Of a DNA stretch of 64,000 nucleotides, positions 1 to 12,208 are shown one piece after another (the first letter of the stretch is position 1; the number at the start of each line of letters is the position of its first letter). The notes under the pieces are model-generated. The model ran no database searches. It was given only the letters and a program-made list of their open reading frames with translations, and was not told the DNA's origin. Source of the DNA: Gigaspora margarita (taxonomy: Eukaryota > Glomeromycota > Glomeromycetes > Diversisporales > Gigasporaceae); NCBI GenBank assembly GCA_009809945.1, contig WTPW01000158.1:9273-73272 (forward strand). Reading direction: 5' to 3'. Position numbers and translations under genes: made by a program.

Positions 1-985
1 TAGCTACTTTAGATATATAAAGTAGCTACTTTAGTTATCTGAAGTAGCTACTATATATATATAAAGTAGCTACTTTAAATATATAAAGTAGCTATTTTAG
101 ATATTTAAAATAACTACATTATAAATCTAAAGTAGCTACTATATATATCTAAAGTAGCAAATTTATATATTTAAAGTAGTGCTTTAGATATTTAAAGTAG
201 CTACTTTAGATATCTAAAATAGCTACTTTAAATATCTAAAGTAACAATTTTATATATCTAAAATAGCTACTTTATATATCTACAGTAGCCACTTTATATA
301 TTTAAAGTAGCTACTTTAGATATTTAAAATAGCTAATTTATATATATAAAGTGGCTACTTTAGACATATAAAGTAGCTATTTTAGATATATAAAATTGCT
401 ACTTTAGATATTTAAAGTAGCTATTTTAGATATCTAAAGTAGCTACTATAAATATCTAAAGCACTACTTTAAATATATAAATTTGCTACTTTAGATATAT
501 ATAGTAGCTACTTTAGATTTATAATATAGTTATTTTAAATATCTAAAATAGCTACTTTATATATTTAAAATAGCTACTTTGTATATATATAGTTGCTACT
601 TCAGATATCTAAAGTAGCTACTTCAGATATCTAAAGTAGCTACTTTATATATCTAAAGTAGCTACTTTATATATTTAAAATAGTTGCCTTAAATATTTAA
701 AGCATTTGTTTAGATATATAAAGTAGCTATTTTATATATATATAATAGTTACTTCGAATATGTAAAGTAGCTGCTTTGGATATCTAAAGTAGCTACTTTG
801 AATATTTAAAGTAGCTACTTTAGATATATTAAGTTCTACTTTAAATATTTGAACTACTTTAGATATATAATATAGCTACTTTAGATATATAAAGTAGCTA
901 CTTTAGATATATGAAGTAGCTACTTTAGATATATAAAGTAGCTATTTTAGTTTTATAAAGTAGCTACTTTAGATATCTAAAGTAT
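1..985. repeat. 22-bp palindromic satellite array
   Basis: About 45 head-to-tail degenerate copies of a 22-bp monomer whose core AAAGTAGCTACTTT is a perfect palindrome, spaced by AGATATAT-type linkers. The array starts at the window edge, so its true length is unknown. Copies differ mainly in the linker and by occasional loss of the central GC. Remnants of the same satellite recur at 3601-3803, next to a truncated kinase. No coding potential seen. Confidence 0.93.
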
Positions 986-989
986 TCTA

Positions 990-1640
990 CTTCATTAGAT
1001 GTTTAAACCTTTGAACAAAGACATTTTAGCAACTATCTAATAGAATTCTATTAATTTTATTTAATTTTATTTTATTGGTTCTTACAATTGAAATAAAAAG
1101 AATATATTGAGTTCAAACATTTAGTTGCTGAAATATCTTTATTCAAAGTTCAAAATAGTTTTGATGCAACTTCTATTTAGTTAGATGTTTAAAACTTTGA
1201 ACAAAAATATCTCTGTAAACACCTAGTCGAATTTTGTAAAAATTTTATTTTGTTTTTATGAATTTGCAGAATTAAAGTAAAAAATTTATCTAATTCTATT
1301 AGGTGTTTGCTGGGATATCTTTGTTCATATTTCAAGTATTTTTAGCGCAGTTTTAATTTTCTTAGACGTTTAAAAATTTGAACGAAGATATCTCTGTAAT
1401 CATCTCATAGAGATGGTGAAATCTTTTTTATTATTTTGATTCTACAAATTCGTAAAATTAGAATAAAGGTGTTTTATCAAATTCTATTGAGTGGTTACAG
1501 AGATAAATTCACATAGTTTTGGAAGCTTTCAATTAGTAAGAATTTATAACTTTGAACGAAGATATATTTAGTCGAATTCAATGTATTTTTTATTTTGATC
1601 CTACTATAATTTGTAGAATCTAAATAAATAATTTTACACT
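990..1640. repeat. AT-rich inverted-repeat family, block 1
   Basis: Tandem, alternately inverted units built on the motif TTTGAACAAAGATATCTCTG plus its complement and a central AATTCTACAAATTCGTAGAATT-like dyad. The same architecture recurs at 51390-51830 and 53760-55130. Each unit of roughly 190 bp can fold on itself. No gene recognised. Confidence 0.7.
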
Positions 1641-1799
1641 AGATGGTTGCATCATTTGAGTTTAAAAAAAATAGATTCGGATGTTCTTTTTTCTGGCTAG
1701 TCATCATTAGTAGTAACTCTCCCATTAAAATTTTTACCCCCCACGTGATTTGTGTTCCCTTTTCCCCCAAAAAATCCCCCCACGTGCTACCAATTTTCA

Positions 1800-2560
1800 A
1801 ACGCGATCAACTATCGCTTTCTTTCTCGTCATTCTTTTGGTGCTTTTTACATCGTTCTTTCGTCATTTTTTCGGTGCTTTTTATGTCATTCTTTCGGTAC
1901 TTTTTATGTCATTCTTTCTGTAGGTTTATTTTATTTTTTTTGATGCTTTTATGCGTTCTTTCAATGCTTTTTAAGCTTCTTTTGATATTTGTTTCATCGT
2001 TTTTCAGGACTTTTTTGAACGCTTTTCGGTGCTTCTCTCGTTGTTTTTTGGTGCTTCTTCTTTCGTCGCTTCTTTTGTCGTTCTTTCGGTTTTTTTTATC
2101 ATTTGTTTGGTTCGTTTTTATGCTTGTTTCGTTGTTCTTCTCTTGTTGTTTTCGGTACTTCTTTCGTGCTTTTTTTGTCATTCTTTCAGTGCTTCTTACA
2201 TCGTTCTTTCGGTGCTTTTTACGTTATTCTTTCAGTACTTTTTGTGTCGTTCTTTCAGTACTTTTTATGTCGTTCTTTCAGTAGGTTTATTTTATTATTT
2301 TTTTTGATGCTTTTTACGCGTTCTTTCGATGCTTTTTAACGCTTCTTTTGATGTTTGTTTCGTTGTTCTTCAGGGACTTTTTTGATCGCTTTTTCGGTGC
2401 TTCTCTCGTTGTTTTTTGGTGTTTCTTTCTTCGTTCTTTCATTTTTTTTTATCGTTCGTTCGGTACTTTTTCATTCGTTTTTATGCTTGTTTCGTTGTTC
2501 TTCTCTTGATGTTTTTTTGGTAATTTTTTCATGCTTTTTTGTCATTCTTTCAGTCGTTCT
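1800..2560. repeat. T-rich degenerate repeat with a ~360-bp tandem duplication
   Basis: Short degenerate units of the type GTTCTTTCGGTGCTTTTTA. The block 1927-2195 is repeated at 2287-2555 with about 360-bp spacing and high similarity. Open frames on both strands (Phe/Ser-rich forward, Lys/Arg-rich reverse) follow from the composition; no domain is recognisable, so no gene is called. Confidence 0.75.
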
Positions 2561-2577
2561 TTCTAATAAAAATAAAA

Positions 2578-2735
2578 CAGCACACATATGTGTGCTGTTT
2601 TATTTTTAACACATATATATGTGCTAAAACAAAACAGCACACATATGTGTGCAGTTCGAATAAAAACAAAACTGCACGCATATGTGTGCAGTTTGAAATA
2701 AAGCAAAATAGCACACATATGTGTGCTGTTTTATT
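2578..2735. repeat. Palindrome array GCACACATATGTGTGC, block A
   Basis: Four to five copies of the 16-bp perfect palindrome GCACACATATGTGTGC or one-base variants (one has GCACGCATATGTGTGC). They are embedded in larger dyads of the form AAAACAGCAC...GTGCTGTTTT and spaced 35-45 bp apart by A-rich linkers. Confidence 0.9.
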
Positions 2736-3046
2736 TTAAATAAATAGTTAAGTTATATGCAACGCATGTGATAATGTCACCTGTAGATTATTTCCGTATC
2801 GTTAAAGTTTTTTTTTGTTAATTTAGGGTTAGGGTGAGCACCTAGGTTAGTGTGAGCACCTAGGTTAGGGTCAGGGTTCGGGGTTTTATATTAAAATCGC
2901 TCAAGGAAAACTTTTTGTTAGAGCACGAAAGGTAGTTTTCTATGCGGATTTTGAGTAACAAGCGATTTTTGACAAAACGAACGTTTGTTTTGAATTTTCT
3001 GATCGTGTTACGTTACATGAGATCCTGAAATCGATTGGTTGCTAAA
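2736..3046. other. Spacer between the two palindrome arrays, TTAGGG-like short repeats
   Basis: Carries two copies of GTGAGCACCTAGGTTAG beside TTAGGGTTAGGGT (about 2823-2875). The TTAGGG match covers two units and is too short to call telomeric. No gene seen. Confidence 0.5.
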
Positions 3047-3215
3047 ACAAAACAGCACACATATGTGTGCTATTTTGCTTGATTTCAAACTGCACACATA
3101 TGTGTGCTAAAGCAAAACGCACACATATGTGTGCAGTTTTTAATAAAAATAAAACTGCACACATATGTGTGCAGTTCGAATAAAAACAAAACGGCACACA
3201 TATGTGTGCAGTTTG
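3047..3215. repeat. Palindrome array GCACACATATGTGTGC, block B
   Basis: Five copies of the same 16-bp palindrome as block A, again with alternating ...GCAGTTT and ...GCTATTT flanks. Blocks A and B lie symmetrically around a 310-bp spacer inside the 1.6-kb TIR element. Confidence 0.9.
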
Positions 3216-3338
3216 AAAAAATGATCATCCAATAAAAGTGCGATCACGTGGGGGGGTAAAATTTTTTGTGGGTGATCTACAGGCGTTCTAGTCATCACGA
3301 GTATCACGTGATTCCACACTCTAATTTTGTAATTTGGG

Positions 3339-3411
3339 CTGGATCGGCATATTCAGTTACACAAAGAACTATCATAACAATTCTTTGTGTAACAATGATT
3401 TTGCCGATCAC
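3339..3411. repeat. Small foldback (about 73 bp)
   Basis: GATCGGCATATTCAGTTACA and its near-complement at the right arm (TGTAACAATGATTTTGCCGATC region) enclose GTTACACAAAGAA...TTCTTTGTGTAAC, a hairpin with a 12-base loop. It may be a very small foldback element just outside the 10-bp target duplication at 3297. Confidence 0.6.
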
Positions 3412-3600
3412 TATATTCACATCTTCAACCCCGAGTATCTTGGGATTCACCAAGCCGATTTGAATGATTTAACTAAATTTAGGAACATAAAAATATCCTT
3501 TACAACTTTACTTAGAACTAAAAAAACCCTTTATTTATTAAAATTTTCTTTAATCTTCAAATAGATTTTTTTTAATTTATGTATATAATGATGTTCGTTT

Positions 3601-3803
3601 AGATATCGCTACTTCATATATATAAAGTAGTAACTTTAAATAAGAGGCTACTTTAGATGCAAGAGATACTTCAGATGCAGTATTGAATCTAAAGTTGCCA
3701 TCTAGATAAAGTGTCTACTTTAGATATATAAAGTAGCTACTTCAGATAGCGCTACTTATATATATAAAGTGGCTACTTTAGATATGTGGCTACTTTAGAT
3801 GCA
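3601..3803. repeat. Remnant of the 22-bp palindromic satellite
   Basis: Degenerate CTACTTTAGATATATAAAGTAG units, some reduced to GGCTACTTTAGATGCAA. The last unit abuts the first recognisable kinase codon at 3807, so satellite sequence stands where the kinase N-lobe should be. Confidence 0.8.
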
Positions 3804-3806
3804 ACA

Positions 3807-4591
3807 GATCCATCCTTTTTAAAGTGTTTTGGAATTTCTAAAGATAAAAATGGAAATTATATACTTGTTTTAGAATATGCCAGGAAAAAATCATTGAGTA
3901 AAAATCTTCGCGATGTATCACAAATGGACTGTGAAAAAAGTTAAAGTTGTTACACTGCATAACTTCTGACCTTAAAGCAATCCATTCTCAAGGATACATT
4001 CGCCGAGATTTACATAGCGGCAACATTTTACAAGATGATATAGATAATGCATATATTGCAGATTTAGGACTTTCACCATCTATAGAAAATAATGGGCTCG
4101 TTGGTATCTTACCATACATTGCTCCAGAAGTTTTGTTAAGTAACGAGCCAACACAGGCTGCAGATATTTATTCATTAGGAATCATCATGACTGAAATATC
4201 AAATGGGCAAAGGCCTTTTGACGGTCGTTCATTTGATTTTAATCTTGCATTAGACATATATAATGGATTACATCCTGAATTCGCAGCTGGAACACCCGAA
4301 CGTTATATCGAATTAGCCATGCAATGCATGAATCCTGATCCAAAAAAGAGACCCATTGTTATAGATATTTTAAGTGAACTTGATGAATGGAATAAAAGCT
4401 TTGAAATTTCGGATGAAAATGAAATTAAAAAGCAATTTTCAGTAGCCGATAAAATAATCAGTGAATCACCTATCATTGCGCAAAAACACCCTGATTGCAT
4501 GTATAGTTCAAGGCCAATTAACACGCGAAAAATATCGGAGGCGATCATGGATTCAAATATGCAATATTTAAATCTCTCTGATCATGTGTGA
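3807..4591 (+). pseudogene. Truncated TKL-like protein kinase (glomeromycotan family)
   Basis: Reading from 3807 gives the hinge region (FLKCFGIS, then ILVLEYA). The frame then shifts by one base in the A run at 3934-3939 and continues to TGA at 4591. The C-lobe shows RRDLHSGNIL (catalytic-loop His replaced by Arg), ADLGLS in place of DFG, and PYIAPEVLL, and it ends in the usual glomeromycotan tail (EIKKQFSVADK...MYSSRPINTRKISEAI). The glycine loop and ATP-binding lysine are missing; satellite DNA lies in their place. Such kinases form very large families in Rhizophagus and are presumed Ser/Thr or dual-specificity signalling kinases. Loss of the N-lobe makes this copy a pseudogene. The one-base shift alone could be a sequencing error, but the missing N-lobe could not. 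Confidence 0.85.
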
Positions 4592-7500
4592 TTTATTATA
4601 ATATTTTTTTTGGGACTGAATTTTATACCTATGAAATTTCCTATAAAGACTTTTGCTAACATATAGATGCACACCGGTGGTGGAATTAATTTTGCGCTTT
4701 TCAAATTACTGTGATCAACAGATGATCGTAAGGAAATCTGTATTCTTAAATTCTTTTTTTTTTAAAAAAAAAAAAATTCATTTCACGCTGGATTTTATAT
4801 ACCCGCGTAAAATTATAAACCGAAAAAAATCCGTTTAAGATTAAGATCAACTTTGGGATTATGGGAGGTTATAGTTTATTTCAAATGTTATAAGGAATTT
4901 TTTTTAGAACGCAAAAGTTATTTTATTATTAGAATTTTGGGATATCAATATACCCGTGTTTATACACTAGTGTTTAAATAGAAATTGCCTTTTAAAAACT
5001 GACTTAAAAAGTCACAATTTCAAAGATTCCTTGCCAAATTCAATTCTCTGGCATAACATCAATTATGTACTAGATCTTGCTTTGCTTAACCAAGTGGCTA
5101 TAAAAATTTTCTGTGTTATGTATTGATAGATTGATAAAGTTGTTATCGAGCTTTTCAAATTAGTCTGCATCAAATTTTATGCGTTATCCAGTTATTATTA
5201 TCGCCCTAAAAACCTATTACGTTTAAAATTTTAATTTTTTAATTTGTATGAAATAAATCTAGTAAACGATATTGTAAGTATTATTTTTTCACAAAAGTTG
5301 TACCGATTTGCAAAAGGCAGAGCAATTTTGAAATTCGAAAAGTAATTTATAGGTTTAGTTTGAAATATTGATTTTGCATATATATTGCAAATAAATTACC
5401 ATATTCTATAATAAATTTATGTAAAACAAATAAATAAATTAAAGACTTTGCTAGAATGCACCTATGGTTCCAAACCATAAAAATTGGCCTAACTGAAAAA
5501 ATTTGTGTAAAAATTTTATATGCTAGATATATAAAACTTAGAAAATTCTAAAGGATATAATAAAAACATTTAATAGGTGCAAAACCACCATAGATGCGTT
5601 TTATAATAAATGAATTAACAAGTAAAAAAAATTTAAATTAATAAAATTATTAAAAATGTACTACAGAACTTATTTTAAATCGTCTTTTGCAAATAAATAT
5701 AACATGCGTTATTGCTTTTAATACTAAAATTGCTGTATTTCAAAAATTAGCTAAGTAGTAAATACTTGAAATCTAAGCATACGGGTAAATGTCGATGTCT
5801 CAAACGTCTCGAAAATTTACTCAATTCCATATCCTATAATATATATTAAAAAAAAGATTTTAAAAATATCTAAATCGTGAGATAGTTTACTTCAAGGTAA
5901 ATTTGCAAAATTGAAATAAGATCCAAAATTGAAGTCAAGTCATAATTCGCTCTTAATTCAATAATAGTGTTTATTAAAGTACTAAACGTGCCCATAAAAT
6001 TCCTCAAAGTCATACCTTCTTTAGGACGTCCATCAGATCCTTCTGCATTCAAATGTTTGTCTAACGAAAATTCGCACAGATTTCAAGTATATTTACTATG
6101 AATCATGTATAAGTAAGAGCATTCATAACTTGAATGTAAAAAAATATATAAGGCATTATCATATTCTTGAATAAATTCCATATTACCTTTACCAAATTTT
6201 ACAGATATTGTAATCATTTAAAAAAGTTAAGATTCACAGACGTTTTTTTAAAAATAACAGTTTTGAACATTAAGAAAAATGTAATGTACAGTACATTGAT
6301 ATCTAAATCTTAATGGCGACACGACACTGTTGAAGCTTGAATTATGCACCTTCAAACTTTCAGAATAAATATTCAACATAACAATTTTGAACTATTATAG
6401 TTGTCTGCATGTCATTATTGAATGACGATAAATTTATTTTTTGAAATGACTAATACCTTGAAAATGATGCATTTTAACTGATAAATCATAATTAAGTCAT
6501 TTTTTGTTTATTATAACGGACGAAAAAAAAAAGAAACAAACGGTACATACGCTTTATTAAATTGCTAACGTTACAATTTTAACTAAATAGGGGAATTTAG
6601 AATTGCTTCAGATTTAATCAATAATTACATATGAAATGTGTCTGAAAACATTTAGCAAGTAAATGTTTAACTACTATGTCAATTCTTGAAACTCATGCAA
6701 TTTGAAAACATTACATGTATGTTTTTAAAATGTATGATTTTAAAAAGTACAATAATATAAAGTATTGCTTTATCTAACTCAAACTTATTATTAACTTACT
6801 TTGAATTTTGAGCTTATGAAAAATGAACTATTATATTACATGAAACATGAAATATCTCCTTTAGATAGGTTATTACTATTCTTCATCTAATAAGGCATCT
6901 GCTCTCTATCATATTTTGAATACATTTTCCGTAGCCATTCCCAAAAGTTCCAACCTTATCTAAAACTGAGCGTTTGGACCTTTTTGAACCTTTTTAAACT
7001 TCCTTCAAATTTACTTATTTTGGTCTTACCACCCATAATATTTTTTATGAAAATCTTGTTTGAATATTAATAACAATATAGAAAAATTATCAAAAGAAAA
7101 ATTATTAAATCATTACTGCCTTCAACATCATCAATCAAGAAAACTTTTTCTTATTCTGATGAGAGTGGTGCAACTTTTGAATAACCGTGAACAAAATCAG
7201 AATAAGTCCATAGATCGATTGTTTAGCAATTATCGCTTTTTCACATAAAATACAGTAACTAAACTGTCCACTCGTTAATGAGTATATAGTATACCAGCAT
7301 AGTATAACTTTTTAAATAAGTATTGTGTAATTCGGTATACATTATGTAAAACTGTGTAGTTTTTTAAGTTTAAATTGTACAATATGTAATATTTTTTTTT
7401 AGGATTAATCTACATAATGTATAATTTCAGTATATAGCTTTATAACTACGACCTATTTTTTATATCGATTGCTAATTTTATATTTAAAAACTTGGAAGTT

Positions 7501-8309
7501 TGCTTAAGATAAATATGAAACATTGAAATCAAAATTTTAAATTAATTTAATTCTAAATATCAATTCTGAATCAAAAAAAAATTTATATATTCTATTTATG
7601 AAATATCTTGGTAATAAATTTTTAGGAATATAAATTACTTTAAATGAAAAAGACTACCATTTGGATTTTTAATTTTGATTAAGTCTTGACCCATTTATAT
7701 CAGATATGTTATCCTATTCGGACCTCCATTTACTTTTTTTTAATGAATACCGGATCTCATTTTACTAATTTGAACAAAAATTCCACCATGTGTTTCGTTG
7801 AGTTTATCATCAAGCATAACTTTCTTTATATTAAAATTTCATATTTATGATTACTTTTTAAAATTTTATAATTATAATACGTTATTTAAAGAACTTTTTT
7901 TGAAAAAGTAAATGCGTCCATAATAGAAACAAACAAACTTATAGATATTTAACATGTAATTAGGCATATTTCTAAAAAAAATTATAGCTAAAACATATTT
8001 GCATGTTATACTAACGTATCACTGTCTACTTTTAATCTGTTATATTAAATGCGTTTAGATTGTTAATATAATTTTTTCAAATATGCGACAATCCAGTTTC
8101 CGATGGTTATAGATAAAGCGTTCTTTATAGAATTTACCCGGATAATATGAAATATTTTACTCCTCAAGTCAATCTCCTTAAACCACTAAGAGCTGTCCAT
8201 CTGCCCCTATTTGTTTTATGCAATAAAACCTCCATGAGTGCCACGTTTTGGGGACCAACCATTTTAATAAACTTCAAAGTAAAGCTTTTATATTTATAGT
8301 ACTTACACT
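4592..8309. other. AT-rich intergenic region
   Basis: No recognisable gene, RNA or repeat family apart from one weak exon-like stretch at 6014-6090 on the minus strand. Short open frames here match nothing I recognise. The composition is typical of Glomeromycotina intergenic DNA. Confidence 0.6.
6014..6090 (-). other. Possible relict exon, function unknown
   Basis: On the minus strand an open stretch reads CEFSLDKHLNAEGSDGRPKE and then meets a GTATGA donor-like site. Its amino-acid composition looks less AT-driven than the surroundings, which is the only reason it is listed. I do not recognise the family and see no partner exons. Confidence 0.15.
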
Positions 8310-10080
8310 AATGTTTATTTAAAATAACGGCAATTCTTCAACACAGCATTGCTTTTGAAATAGTTTGAGAACTCGACCACAGAAGATCTGCTAATATCCA
8401 AGTGTTTAGTAATTACACGAAATGACAAACCTTCCAACGGTTATGTTTCAAAAACTATCATATTTGATGAATTAGCCATTTGTATATGTTATATAACAAC
8501 GAAATAAATAGCTTATCGAATTCGGCAGAATAGTTATTGGCAAATGTTTTAGGGTGTCCTAGATTTATGGAAACTGATGTAAACGTAAAAGAATCTTCTT
8601 GTCCGACCGTATAATGACTTATTCCGACCCGAAATTTTTAGACAAATGCCGTATACCATCCAGAGTTATTGCCAGAAGCAGAAATTATTTAACTAAACAA
8701 ATAAAATTCCCGAAAGATTCCATCAATTATATTTATTTACACTCTGTAGGCCCAATAAGACCAGAACTCATCTAATTTACACAAAAGAATTATACTAAAT
8801 TTGTTTTGGAAACATCGATGTTTATACGATGAATCAAAAAAACTGGGAACAATTGTAACGCAAACAATATAAAACTCTTAGAAGAACGTCTTAGGCATTA
8901 CGAAGATAAATTAGTAGTAAATCAACATTAATAGATAGAGTTTCATATTTACGAAAAAAAACAGAGAACATGATGTGTCAAAAGCAATCATTAATATTGA
9001 AGTTTCAATGAACTTTGATATTTGCTTCCTTCTGGACTGTAGACGCTCTACGTCTCCTTATATCAAAGCAACGAAAGAGCATATATTAAAAATGGCTAGT
9101 TATGTAAATGGTATAATTCAAATTTCAAATTCTGGTTTGATTTTTGTGGAGTTCGTGATCACTGTAATCGTAGTGATCGCTTACAAAATTTTGATTTTAC
9201 TAACTCCTCGAAAAATTCAAAACATATATAACCAATAAAGTGATGGCTAAAGGTGGCAGTGATACCCCAGAAGATGTCTTAGGTGATTTTAATGCTGCGA
9301 CTCATATTCTTATTCATATTGACGATGCGCCACCACATGGTCGTTTTAATAATTTTGTGATGATGACGATTATCCAAATGGTGACACGAATGGTCTAACA
9401 GCAGAAAGTGAATGAAATCAAATAAAATTTATACCACTTTGAAAAAATTAATACCTCTACTTATGTTATGCTTAATAACATGATTGGAGAGTTTCTTGTA
9501 TTTAATCTTATGACTATGGGATATAATCCTGAAGTATTTGTTAATAAGTTTTGCAAGGCTACTTCTTCGCCCATCTTTTCTTCTATTACGCTAATCTCAC
9601 CTTTAAGGAACTCGAAATGTATATACTCTTTGCAAAAAAAAAAAACTTCAAATCAATACACACGACCTGATTGGACTACTCATCCAGAGAAAACAGGAAA
9701 ACTTTTATGTTGTATTCCACCTAGAACTCTAGCTGAGTTAAAGACAAATATATTTTATTAATTCAAGCTTTATTGAACAAGACATATTTTTTAAACTTGC
9801 ACCGCTACCATTCTTTGTTGGTGCTGAACGGTATGCTTATTTTGCATTTATCACAATATTGGAAGGGCTAAAAAATTATGATAAAAAAAGAATCACGACA
9901 TTATAATAGGTACAATAGCAAGATATTCAGAATCAGGTGAAATCTTTAATATTGCTTGTTTTTTTTTCAACAGAAATTAATATAGATGAAAAGCTGGTTG
10001 GTTTTAATATTTATATAAAAGTCTTATATGATATGACAGCTCAGATGATTTTAATTAATCGCTTGTAAAATTTAAGGAGA
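8310..10080 (+). repeat. Segmental duplication, degraded copy
   Basis: This stretch parallels 13340-15065, including the non-coding upstream part (TTATTTAAAATAACGGCAAT here, TTATTTAAGATGACGGTAAT there). A block of gene plus upstream sequence was therefore duplicated about 5 kb apart. The copy contains many small deletions. Confidence 0.8.
8829..10070 (+). pseudogene. Decayed paralogue of the vWA/alpha-kinase gene
   Basis: Starts with ATGAATCAAAAAA as the intact copy at 13731 does, and can be followed in several frames. The vWA start survives as FDICFLLDCRRSTSPYI, so the MIDAS DxTxS is altered. Later come the GDAPPHG-equivalent stretch (DDAPPHG), FLVFNLMTMG, PDWTTHPEKTGKLLCCIPPR and an alpha-kinase N-terminal part ending near 10070. 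Several frameshifts and stops break it. The alpha-kinase C-half, Sel1 repeats and TKL kinase are absent. It is most likely a duplicate of the gene's 5' half that was dead on arrival or died early; its identity to the intact copy is still high, so it is not ancient. Confidence 0.9.
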
Positions 10081-11419
10081 AACTTAGTGGAATTCACTAA
10101 AGTAGATTTTTTATATTAAAACAACTTAAATAAATTTGATTACCATAATGATAAAAAATATAATGTAATACATTACTATGGACGACACTGCACTTACAGA
10201 TCAGAGTGTTTATATTTGCATTCGTACCAAACACAATAAATAGATTTTACTATGGTAGACTTCAAACTATTGTATATTTCGTTCTCATAAATAGCAAAAG
10301 TTCATTCACTTCATAAACATCAAAGGGAGTCCTAATTTCTCTCCAAAGTTCTGATTGGATTATGAAATTCCATCTCCAATTGGATAAAATGGATCACAAC
10401 ATCACCACCCTCAGAACCGTCACAAGTTAAAAAAAATAAAAATAAAAAAATAAAATTCAATTAACATCTTTCAAAACTTATCATCATAAGTATTTTTTCA
10501 GTTATACAATAACAAAGAGAAGGAAATAATCTATAGAATTAAATATAGTTTTTAAATAAATTAAAAATGTCTTAAATATTTATCATTATGTGCATACTAG
10601 TTGTTCAAGTAAAAAGTTCTTTATTTATACTTTATTAACATACAAATGTTGCAATGTAATTCAAAAAAAAAAACATAAAATTAAATATAATTAACAAATA
10701 AAAAATGTACTTAAATATTACCGTTATATGCGTACTAGTTGCTCTGGTAAAAACTTCTTTATTGGTAGAATATTTATTATTGTGTTTTATTAAGTATTGA
10801 AGAGTTGTAAAAAGAGATCTCAAAATGGTTTAATCGATCGTAAAGAGTTGATAAATTCAAGTGAATTGCCAAATGTTAGTAATAAAAAGTAAAAAGAAAT
10901 ATTTAAAAAAAGTTTAATAAAAAAAAATTACAATTGCAAAGTAATTATCAATGACTGTTATCAATCAATGAATTACCAATGAAAAATGAGGTTTGCATTA
11001 GACCAATGGTAACTTAGAAGAGAAACCAATAAATCCCAATATCAAGAAGTTTCTTTATGAACATGTCATTATGTATTGGCCAAAATGGTCCTAATTCTAC
11101 AGTTTTTATTATTGATAAAAATTTTTTAAACCAATTATATGAAGATTTGGCGTGATTATTGAGATTAAATTTGATGTTTTTAATGAGTTGTTTATAATTT
11201 TTTAATAGTTTTTTTGTTTAGTTTACTTTATGTGTCTTATCAATTTTTATATAAATTTTATGATAATTTTAATAATCACATGTTATGACGTAAATTTTGG
11301 TGATTTATTTTTGGTAATGCATAACATTTGATATAGAAATCAAGATTTATTATTAATATTTGATTTTCTATCAGGTTATTATTAGATAAGCGATTATTCA
11401 TTTTCATTTTATGACCGTA
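10081..11419. other. AT-rich intergenic region
   Basis: Contains a degraded ~110-bp direct repeat (about 10540-10640 and 10680-10770, sharing TTAAATAT...GCGTACTAGTTG-type sequence). No gene recognised. Confidence 0.5.
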
Positions 11420-12208
11420 GTTTATTGGGGTGTCACACGGATTAATCAATCAAAACTAAGTCAGCAACATTGATCAATTTACTATGATCAGATTTTTATC
11501 AAAGAAATTAAGATAATTAATCGAATGTAAATTTGCTATTATTTATTATAAAGCAAAGTGCAAGATTCTAAAAGTATCACAAATATTGCACTTATTTTTC
11601 CAATTTTTTTTAATTGAAAACAGTTCGTCAGAACTGTTTCAAAATGGCTATGTTTGAATTTTCACTAAAGTTCTAATTATATTTTTATTGTATTTTTAAG
11701 ATAATTTTTTCGTCCTAATTAATGAATTTTCAAGTATTCTATAAGACGAATGCTTAGAACCCACATATTAATAACAAAAAAAGAAAATATAGCCTTATTC
11801 TTTGGCTTTATATAAATAACTAGTGAAAATTTCCAGGTGATTTAGCGTCTAGATAATATGTTGATACATTGTAAAATATTTAAATTATCGATTTTTATAT
11901 AAATTTAATAATATCCGATAGATTTAGGGTAAATCGTAATTAGTAATATCTGCGTAATAGAACAATAATATAATGTAAAGTCTATTATAAGAGGTTAAAT
12001 CTATAAGATAAAGATTTAACTTCTGATATTTCTTGACTAAAAACGATTGTGCTTAATAAACAACATTGTAGCGTCTTAACGATGGTGATTGTAATCGCGA
12101 AGATTTGGCCACAATAGTCTTAGTGTAACATAAAAATCTGCAATATGAAAAAATTCATAGTTAGCTGACATAGTTTTGATCAATTAGTCCATGTGACACC
12201 CAGTAAAT
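11420..12208. mobile_element. TIR element, ~0.8 kb, TA-flanked
   Basis: Left end GTTTATTGGGGTGTCACA and right end TGTGACACCCAGTAAAT are inverted; the similarity runs about 45 bp inward through ATCAAAACTA.GTCAGC. A TA dinucleotide borders each end, consistent with Tc1/mariner-type insertion. No transposase; the inside is AT-rich. The ends could be off by a few bases because the flanks also pair. Confidence 0.65.

Larger units (their letters stand above)
1697..3297. mobile_element. Candidate non-autonomous TIR transposon with 10-bp target duplication
   Basis: The 10-mer CTAGTCATCA occurs directly repeated at 1697-1706 and 3288-3297. Just inside lie imperfect inverted repeats: TTTTTACCCCCCACGTGAT near 1731-1750 on the left, and the complement ATCACGTGGGGGGGTAAAA near 3243-3262 on the right. 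This gives an element of about 1581 bp (1707-3287). A 10-bp duplication fits Mutator-like (MULE) insertion, but no transposase is present and the outermost inverted-repeat bases match poorly, so the family is an inference. The cargo is a T-rich duplicated block and two GCACACATATGTGTGC arrays. Confidence 0.55.

Noticed and set aside
1643-2284. Long Phe/Ser-rich open frame and Lys-rich frames on the other strand
   Set aside because: Produced by a T-rich degenerate repeat that is itself tandemly duplicated; no domain, and alternative frames are equally open.
2823-2875. TTAGGGTTAGGGT as a telomere or interstitial telomere
   Set aside because: Only two exact units inside a mixed GTGAGCACCTAGGTTAG repeat; the window shows no chromosome-end structure here.
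1-3215. CRISPR-like arrays (regular palindromic repeats)
   Set aside because: Repeats are contiguous or separated by similar linkers, there are no unique spacers, and the host is eukaryotic.
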